30,442 bases of DNA from an uncultured Helicobacter sp. (GTDB lineage Bacteria; Campylobacterota; Campylobacteria; Campylobacterales; Helicobacteraceae). Below the pieces are notes generated by a model. That model was given only the letters and a program-made list of their open reading frames with translations. It was not told where the DNA came from and did no database searches. Of the stretch, positions 25,782 to 30,442 are shown one piece after another. The first letter of the stretch is position 1; each line of letters begins with the position of its first letter. The stretch lies in NCBI GenBank assembly GCA_944326445.1, contig CALVDZ010000018.1:1-30442 (forward strand). Direction: 5' to 3'. A program made the position numbers and the translations under genes.

Positions 25782-26078
25782 ATGCTTGGAGGCAAATATA
25801 AAATAATGATAATCCACCACTTACTAAGCGACACACTTAGGTATAACCAAATCGCCAAATCCCTGCCAAAAGCAAGTCCCAAAATGCTTTCACAGCAATT
25901 AAAGGAACTAGAAAGCGATGGCTTAATAGAGCGGATTTTATACCCTGTGGTGCCGCCTAAGACAGAATACCACTTAACTCCACTTGACAAAAGCTTAAAG
26001 CCGGTGGAGGATTGTATCTGTGCTTTTTCGCAGGAGTATTACAAACTTTGCGGGGTGGAGGATCCACACAAAGAGTGA
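25782..26078 (+). CDS. HxlR-family transcriptional regulator, possibly 5'-truncated
   Basis: The 98-residue protein has the winged-helix pattern of HxlR regulators: GGKYKIMIIHHLL, RYNQIAKSLPKASPKMLSQQ, LKELESDGLIER and VVPPKTEYHLTPLDKSLKP. These often sense redox or electrophile stress and control a neighbouring oxidoreductase, here mdaB. The ATG at 25782 has GGAG six bases upstream. However, the in-frame DNA just upstream (25758-25781) encodes CTIEAEIA, which fits the family N-terminus (Cys-Pro-x-E...) and contains no start codon before the stop at 25731-25733. Either the start has moved or the original 5' end was lost, including the usual sensing-Cys region. Confidence 0.75.
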   Translation: MLGGKYKIMIIHHLLSDTLRYNQIAKSLPKASPKMLSQQLKELESDGLIERILYPVVPPKTEYHLTPLDKSLKPVEDCICAFSQEYYKLCGVEDPHKE

Positions 26079-26179
26079 GATTGCGCTTTGTGTGTGCCCA
26101 AGCTCTTGTTTCTTTGCAAGTCTTTGCAAGGTATTTGGTGTGCTAAAATCCTTAAGAATCTTTTGTGTTTTAGTCCCTC

Positions 26180-26389
26180 TTACTCAACCCCAACCATCAC
26201 AGATGAAGCCTTTATCACGGCATATGCTTCCTTGCCCACCTTTAGATCAAGCTCTTTTAAGGCTTCTAGCGAAATGCTTGACTTTATGATATTACCACCG
26301 CCTATGTCAATCTTAACTATGGCAGATACCGCACCTTCTTGTATCTCGACTATTTTGCCTTTGAGTTGGTTTCTCGCACTTAGTTTCAT
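26180..26389 (-). CDS. Molybdenum-pterin-binding (Mop/TOBE) protein
   Basis: This is a 69-residue single Mop domain: MKLSARNQLKGKIVEIQEG, AVSAIVKIDIGGGNIIKSSI, then SLEALKELDLKVGKEAYAVI and KASSVMVGVE. Such molbindins bind molybdate or tungstate in the cytoplasm as oligomers, for storage or as part of transport regulation. AAAGGAG lies before the ATG. No molybdate transporter genes are adjacent in the window. Confidence 0.9.
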   Translation of the reverse strand: MKLSARNQLKGKIVEIQEGAVSAIVKIDIGGGNIIKSSISLEALKELDLKVGKEAYAVIKASSVMVGVE

Positions 26390-26544
26390 TTAGCTCTCCT
26401 TTATGTAATGTCTATGTAGTGCCTATAACGCAAAGTTAGCGGGCGATTGTAGCTACGCCGCACCTCTAAGTGCCCCACACACCGCCCTTAATAAGGACGA
26501 TGAGCGAGGATAGTCCCCAACGCACAAAACGCCAAGCCTCGCAC

Positions 26545-27054
26545 TTACGCGTTTGCCTCTGGCTCCTCTTCAAAAATCTCAATAGATTCTATAATATCCC
26601 CTTGTTTTAGTGAATCTAGGACTTTGAGACTCTCGCGCTTGTTTGGTTGTATGCGTCCAAACACCGTGTGCTCGCCATCCAGATGGGGCTGCTCCAAAAA
26701 GCAGAGAAAAAACTGACTCCCACCCGTATCGCGCCCTGCGTGCGCCATAGAGAGCGAGCCCTTTTTGTGCAGATTTGGATTGTCTTTGAGTTCGCAGCGG
26801 ATTCTATAGCCCGGACCGCCCGTGCCATTGCCTATGGGGCAGCCACCTTGGGCGACGAAGCCGGGTATGACGCGATGAAATGTGAGATTGTTATAAAAGC
26901 CATTTTTTGCGAGTGTGGCGAAGTTGGTAACCGCTTGTGGCGCGTCCTCGGGGAATAGCTTGATGAGCATTGAGCCTTTGTTGGTTTTTAGTAGTGCGTA
27001 GTTGAGCTTTTCTAGCTCGCTTGGATTGATGTCAAAAACCTTTAATTCTTCCAT
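26545..27054 (-). CDS. Cyclophilin-type peptidyl-prolyl cis-trans isomerase
   Basis: This enzyme catalyses proline isomerisation during folding. The 169-residue protein has the catalytic Arg61 in FHRVIPGFVAQGG, GTGGPGYRI, then SMAHAGRDTGGSQFF and LDGEHTVFGRI, covering the whole cyclophilin core. The start at 27054 is chosen because AAGGAG precedes it and the protein then begins MEELKVFDINPSELEKL; the open frame extends 32 codons further upstream without similarity to the family. No signal peptide, so cytoplasmic. Confidence 0.93.
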   Translation of the reverse strand: MEELKVFDINPSELEKLNYALLKTNKGSMLIKLFPEDAPQAVTNFATLAKNGFYNNLTFHRVIPGFVAQGGCPIGNGTGGPGYRIRCELKDNPNLHKKGSLSMAHAGRDTGGSQFFLCFLEQPHLDGEHTVFGRIQPNKRESLKVLDSLKQGDIIESIEIFEEEPEANA

Positions 27055-27125
27055 ACAAACTCCTTGTTTCAAAATAAAAATGCACGTGCATTTTACCGAT
27101 ATAGCAGCATACTTTCGCTTAAAGG

Positions 27126-28139
27126 ATGGGGAAATTGCAAAGGATTGCAAGGCTCACAGGGATCGTGTGCGTCTGCGCACTGCTGCACGCTGATGTCTAT
27201 GATGAGGAACTACTCACACGAGAGGGAGCGCACAAGGAAGCGCAGCCACAAACACAATCCCAAAAGGAGGCGATTAGCCCCTTTAGCGCGCCAAATCTTC
27301 TGCTAGAGCTAGATTCTCACGCGCCTACTTCCAAAGAGCTTTTTGATACCATCTCTGAGCAAAACACCGCACCTCCCCTATCCTCCGCGCTCCTGCCCCA
27401 GCAGCATATCCTCCCAGATCCCTTGCCAGCGTGGATTTATGCCACTGCCATTATCGAGGTGCATTTTGATGATGGCTCGATGCGCCGCGGCTTTGCGAGT
27501 ATGCTTAAAAACGGCTTATACATTACCTCAAGTGAGATTGTGCATAGTGCCTCGCTCGTGCCGCGCACGATTTATGCCAAAATGCAGGATTCTAGCGCGA
27601 GTGTCATCATCTGCACCGCGCGCCTCAATCTCAAGGCGGTGGATACACATAGTGGCTTGGCTCTGCTAGAGCAGATCGCGAGCACCGATGATTATTGCAA
27701 TATCGTGCCAAAGAGCTACTACCACGACAGAATCCACAAGTATGCCTTCATCGATGTGTTTAATGCCGCCCCAAGCGTCAATCCCAAGCAGGAAGTGTTT
27801 TTCCCGTATGTGGATAGATATTACTACTTCGTGCCAGAGAAGATGCAGGTGGGTGAAGTCGCGGAGTATTATGATGAGGCGTTGGCGCGGCGTGTGCGAT
27901 ATGGCTATCGCTTAGGGAGAGATTCTTACATACACCTTGCTTATGGCAAGGGGTTTTTTGACACAAGTGGGCGGTTTTTGGGGCTTATTAGCCTTACGCG
28001 CCATAGCTATCTGCCCGTGTTTGTGAAAAAGGAAGTGGTGCAGGATTTTTTGTGCTCACTCGATGAGCATAAAGTGCTCCAAGACAAGGACATAGCCCAA
28101 AAATGCGCGAGCTTGCACAAAAGGGAGCGATTTTTCTAG
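27126..28139 (+). CDS. Secreted protein of unknown function, possibly a degenerate trypsin-like fold
   Basis: I do not recognise a named family. The 337-residue protein has an N-terminal signal peptide (KLQRIARLTGIVCVCALLHA, cleavage likely after Ala). A low-complexity linker rich in Gln, Ser and Pro follows to about residue 100, and then a folded domain. The domain has RRGFASMLKNGLYITSSEIV, then IYAKMQDSSASVIICTARLN and THSGLALLEQIAS. This order resembles trypsin-like serine-protease domains (strand, then a DxALL-like segment), but the His-Asp-Ser triad is not recognisable. Its 5' region lies just upstream of the divergent PPIase start (about 70 bases), where both promoters must sit. The location is likely periplasmic. 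Confidence 0.75.
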   Translation: MGKLQRIARLTGIVCVCALLHADVYDEELLTREGAHKEAQPQTQSQKEAISPFSAPNLLLELDSHAPTSKELFDTISEQNTAPPLSSALLPQQHILPDPLPAWIYATAIIEVHFDDGSMRRGFASMLKNGLYITSSEIVHSASLVPRTIYAKMQDSSASVIICTARLNLKAVDTHSGLALLEQIASTDDYCNIVPKSYYHDRIHKYAFIDVFNAAPSVNPKQEVFFPYVDRYYYFVPEKMQVGEVAEYYDEALARRVRYGYRLGRDSYIHLAYGKGFFDTSGRFLGLISLTRHSYLPVFVKKEVVQDFLCSLDEHKVLQDKDIAQKCASLHKRERFF

Positions 28140-28173
28140 TTTGGCAGGGATCACACCTTGTGGCGCAAGTGCC

Positions 28174-28202
28174 TTGACTTTTGGAGAATTTTTACTTATA
28201 AT
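28174..28202 (+). promoter_or_regulatory. Sigma-70 promoter of tRNA-Asn
   Basis: TTGACT (28174-28179) and TATAAT (28197-28202) are separated by 17 bases, ending 16 bases before the tRNA. This is the best consensus promoter in the window. Confidence 0.9.
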
Positions 28203-28218
28203 TGCGCTTTTTTTACAT

Positions 28219-28293
28219 TCCGGATTAGCTCAGCGGTAGAGTAGGCGGCTGTTAACCGCTTGGTCGCAGGTTCGAATCCTGCATCCGGAGCCA
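28219..28293 (+). tRNA. tRNA-Asn (GTT)
   Basis: A full cloverleaf is visible. The acceptor stem TCCGGAT (28219-28225) pairs with ATCCGGA (28283-28289), followed by discriminator G and an encoded CCA (28291-28293). The D-arm includes AGCTCAGCGGTAGAG. The anticodon loop CTGTTAA reads GTT between GCGG/CCGC stems. The T-loop is GGTTCGAATCC. The encoded CCA is usual for Helicobacter. Confidence 0.97.
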
Positions 28294-28306
28294 TCTTTCC
28301 TTTTGT

Positions 28307-30442
28307 TTAATCCCTAATCCCATCGCAAGCTTTATCAAGGTTTCCTTTACACCCCCTTACCTCCTGTATAAAATACCTCGGACGCTGCTTAGATTCTGTA
28401 TAAATCTTGCCTATGTATTCCCCAATAATCCCTAGACTTAACAACTGAATCCCACTAAAAAAACTAAAAGGAATGATAGTCGATGCCCAACCCCACAAGG
28501 CATTATCTGTAAAGACTTTGACATAAAGCGCATAGCCTCCAAGCCCAAGAGAGAGGAGAAAAAACACAAATCCTAGCACACTCACAAGCCGCAGAGGCAT
28601 AATACTAAAGCTTGTAATCCCATTCCACGCAAAGGAGAGCATTTTGCGCAGGGGGTATTTGGAGTGCCCCGCACTTCGTGGTTTGACATCAAAATACACA
28701 GAGGCTTTGACAAAGCCCATATTGTCGATAATACCGCGTAAAAACAGATTAGATTCTTTATGTGCTAGGAGCGCGTCTAGGGCTTTTTTGCTCAAAAGCC
28801 TGTAATCCGCGTGGTTTTTGGTAAGTCTCACTCCCATAATCGCCATAAGCTTATAAAATCCTAGCGCAGTGTATTTTTTCAGCGCAGTATCCGTATCACG
28901 ATCGTTGCGGATACCCATCACAATATCCGCGCCGTTTTTGTAGTGCTTAATAAACTCATCGAGTTTTTGCTCATCTTGTTGCAAATCACAATCAATACTT
29001 ATCGCACAATCACATCGCTTGCTTGCGTATTCTAATCCAGCCAAAAGGGCGTTTTGGTGCCCTTTATTAGTAGAGAGTCTAATGGCTACGATATGGGGAG
29101 CCATAAAGCGTGGGATAGAATCTATTGTGGATTGTGTGGTTTCTGTGTTGTGTAGATTCTGTTTTTGGGAATCTGTCAATCGTGCATTGCGTCTAATCTC
29201 TGTGTTAGATTCTGTGCGTGTTTTGGATTGTGAATCTACTTTGAATCGTGTGCTCTCTACATTTGCCCTTGTAGATTCTGTAATCGTCTTTGAATCTACG
29301 CTAGATTCTGTGTGTGCTTTAGAATCTATTTTGTTTAAATCAAAATTGTGTGTTTGTGGATTTGTTTGGGATTGTGTGGATTCTTTTTGGCTTAGATTCT
29401 GTCTTTGCTCGTTTTTTAGAATCTCTTTAGATTCTGTGCTTATTTTAGAATCTATTGGGCTAGATTCTGTAATCGTCTTTGAATCCATCGGACTAGATTC
29501 TGTAAATGTCTTAGATTCTGAATCTGCTAAGCTAGATTCTGTGTGCGTTTTAGATTCTGAATCCACCTTAGATTCTCTGTTTCTTTGAGTCGCATTCTCA
29601 CGGATATTTTCTAGCTTCTCATCATAGCTTGTTTGCGCAAAAAGAAAAAGGGTTTCCCCTCTCCCCGCTCTCCCCAGCCCCGAAAAGAATAAAGCGCCGC
29701 GTTTTTGCTGCGCTTCGCTTGCAACCCGTTGGGTCTTTTCGGCAATCGGGGAGAGAGCCTCGCTATCTCCTTGTCTAGGCAAAGCGTAAGCTTCTTTAGA
29801 AAACGAAGTTTCTTTAGAAAAATCAGCGGTGGCACTGCTGCCACCTTGCTCCTGATTTTCGCCACCACGACAAGGGCGAGTATCGGTTGGTGCTATCGCA
29901 CCTCCACATTGATTGGATTTTTGCTCCGCAAAAATGGCAGAATCTAAAGCTTTAGAATCTTTAGATTCTGCTCGGCTCGTGCTACCGCACGCACTATTGA
30001 TATTTGGCAAAGCCTCGCACAAGTTTTTTGAAGTCGTGGATTCTGTAAGTTGTTTAGATTCTGAATCTGTGGGAATAGATTCTGTAAATGCTTGAGATTC
30101 TGAATTTTCTTTAGATTCTATGCTTTTTAGATTTTCTTTTAGAGATTCTGTAATCGTCTTTGAATCTACGCTAGATTCTGTGTGTGCTTTAGAATCTATT
30201 TTGTTTAAATCAAAATTGTGTGTTTGTGGATTTGTTTGGGATTGTGTGGATTCTTTTTGGCTTAGATTCTGTCCTTGCCCATTTTTTAGAATCTCTTTAG
30301 ATTGTGTAATTGTTTGAGAATCTGTGGGAGTAGATTCTGTAAAAACTTTAGATTCTAAGTTTCCCTTAGATTCTAAGTCTGCATAAGTTTGTGAATCTAA
30401 ACAATGCCTAATATCTAAGCTCGTATCTAAAACCACTCTCGG
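28307..30442 (-). CDS. GT2 (GtrB/DPM1-like) glycosyltransferase interrupted by a long in-frame repeat tract; 5' end outside the window
   Basis: The frame is open to the right edge, so the start is missing. The C-terminal roughly 250 residues are a clear polyprenyl-phosphate-type glycosyltransferase: IRLSTNKGHQNALLAGLEYA, the metal-binding DCDLQQDEQKL, GADIVMGIRNDRDTD, DYRLLSKKALDALL, KPRSAGHSKYPLRKMLSFAW and two C-terminal membrane helices ending GIIGEYIGKIY...RPRYF. Upstream of the NKGHQ segment, where the family has only a short link back to its DDGS motif, lie about 440 residues of DSKTxTES repeats (about 29110-30430). These contain two near-identical blocks and a hairpin element (29584-29902), all in one frame without stops. 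The few residues at the edge (PRVVLDTS) could be the upstream half of the GT fold. Whether the tract is tolerated as an extended loop or inactivates the enzyme is unknown. Confidence 0.85.
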   Translation of the reverse strand, partial: PRVVLDTSLDIRHCLDSQTYADLESKGNLESKVFTESTPTDSQTITQSKEILKNGQGQNLSQKESTQSQTNPQTHNFDLNKIDSKAHTESSVDSKTITESLKENLKSIESKENSESQAFTESIPTDSESKQLTESTTSKNLCEALPNINSACGSTSRAESKDSKALDSAIFAEQKSNQCGGAIAPTDTRPCRGGENQEQGGSSATADFSKETSFSKEAYALPRQGDSEALSPIAEKTQRVASEAQQKRGALFFSGLGRAGRGETLFLFAQTSYDEKLENIRENATQRNRESKVDSESKTHTESSLADSESKTFTESSPMDSKTITESSPIDSKISTESKEILKNEQRQNLSQKESTQSQTNPQTHNFDLNKIDSKAHTESSVDSKTITESTRANVESTRFKVDSQSKTRTESNTEIRRNARLTDSQKQNLHNTETTQSTIDSIPRFMAPHIVAIRLSTNKGHQNALLAGLEYASKRCDCAISIDCDLQQDEQKLDEFIKHYKNGADIVMGIRNDRDTDTALKKYTALGFYKLMAIMGVRLTKNHADYRLLSKKALDALLAHKESNLFLRGIIDNMGFVKASVYFDVKPRSAGHSKYPLRKMLSFAWNGITSFSIMPLRLVSVLGFVFFLLSLGLGGYALYVKVFTDNALWGWASTIIPFSFFSGIQLLSLGIIGEYIGKIYTESKQRPRYFIQEVRGCKGNLDKACDGIRD
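29273..29435 (-). repeat. 163-bp direct repeat, first copy
   Basis: It is nearly identical to 30143-30305 (a few substitutions, all near one end: gtctttgctcg against gtccttgccca, and attctg against attgtg). It encodes NLSQKESTQSQTNPQTHNF and then DLNKIDSKAHTESSVDSK in the glycosyltransferase tract. Confidence 0.9.
29584..29902 (-). repeat. Dispersed hairpin element, copy C (inside the glycosyltransferase frame)
   Basis: On the minus strand it aligns with 8840-9110 and, in its distal part, with 1-125. It starts with the hairpin GGTGC/GCACC (29889-29902), contains the TGCCACC/GGTGGCA hairpin (29819-29859) and the conserved GC-rich block, and ends near tccgtgagaatgcg. It carries an extra internal segment relative to copy B. 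It is fully open in the protein frame, read as PCRGGENQEQGGSSATADF and onward. Confidence 0.85.
30143..30305 (-). repeat. 163-bp direct repeat, second copy
   Basis: This is the partner of 29273-29435 in the same orientation, offset by exactly 870 bases, which is 290 codons. The hairpin element lies between the two copies. Confidence 0.9.

Noticed and set aside
26112..26135. Tandem ctttgcaagt/ctttgcaagg sequence between the HxlR and Mop genes
   Set aside because: Only two short units in a 101-base gap, with no further structure.
29110..30430. CRISPR array
   Set aside because: The repeats are 7-bp units at irregular spacing plus two long direct copies. There are no regular repeat-spacer units and no cas genes.

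Overview
The window looks like chromosomal DNA of an enterohepatic-type Helicobacter with moderately high GC for the genus. The species cannot be named from the sequence. The support is the set of Campylobacterota-type genes: a Wolinella/Helicobacter-type fumarate reductase (frdCAB) whose b-subunit ligands sit at the Wolinella positions H44, H93, H143 and H182; the run nucT / poly-acidic protein / gmk / tatA / argS, which is the local order known from H. pylori; flgH joined to pseudaminic-acid genes; MdaB; and a copA-copP pair. Layout: (1) 1-513, tail of an unidentified repeat-rich reading frame that enters from the left. (2) 443-4499, flgH followed by pseF, pseG and a fused pseH-pseI gene, which together link the flagellar L-ring to synthesis and activation of pseudaminic acid for flagellin glycosylation. 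(3) 4554-4937, HU with its own promoter and a terminator-like hairpin. (4) 4982-8538 on the minus strand, an MFS transporter, an AGCS amino-acid:sodium symporter and gpsA. (5) 8539-9332, a gene-free block of nested repeats bounded by 52-bp inverted repeats. (6) 9333-13497, copper ATPase copA, copper chaperone copP and an MsbA-like ABC exporter. (7) 13594-17077, the frdCAB operon. (8) 17085-22164, nucT (minus), then the acidic receiver-like protein, gmk, tatA and argS (plus). (9) 22242-26389, a more AT-rich accessory stretch: arginase-family protein, DUF262/DUF1524 (GmrSD-like) protein, mdaB, a short HxlR regulator and a Mop-like protein. (10) 26545-28293, a cyclophilin PPIase, a secreted protein of unknown function and tRNA-Asn. 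(11) 28307 to the right edge, a GT2 glycosyltransferase whose catalytic domain is interrupted by a repeat tract of about 440 codons. The most unusual content is a two-layer repeat system. The first layer is a heptamer, AGATTCT or its complement AGAATCT, scattered through genes and intergenic DNA; in coding DNA it is usually read as Asp-Ser or Glu-Ser. It expands into low-complexity DS/TES tracts, including a small insertion in the core enzyme PseF. The second layer is a longer hairpin-forming dispersed element with three copies here (window start, 8840-9110, 29584-29902). In the glycosyltransferase, and in the open frame at the left edge, it is read through in the same reading frame. This resembles in principle the protein-coding palindromic elements described in Rickettsia. 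It is the best candidate in the window for something not yet described.
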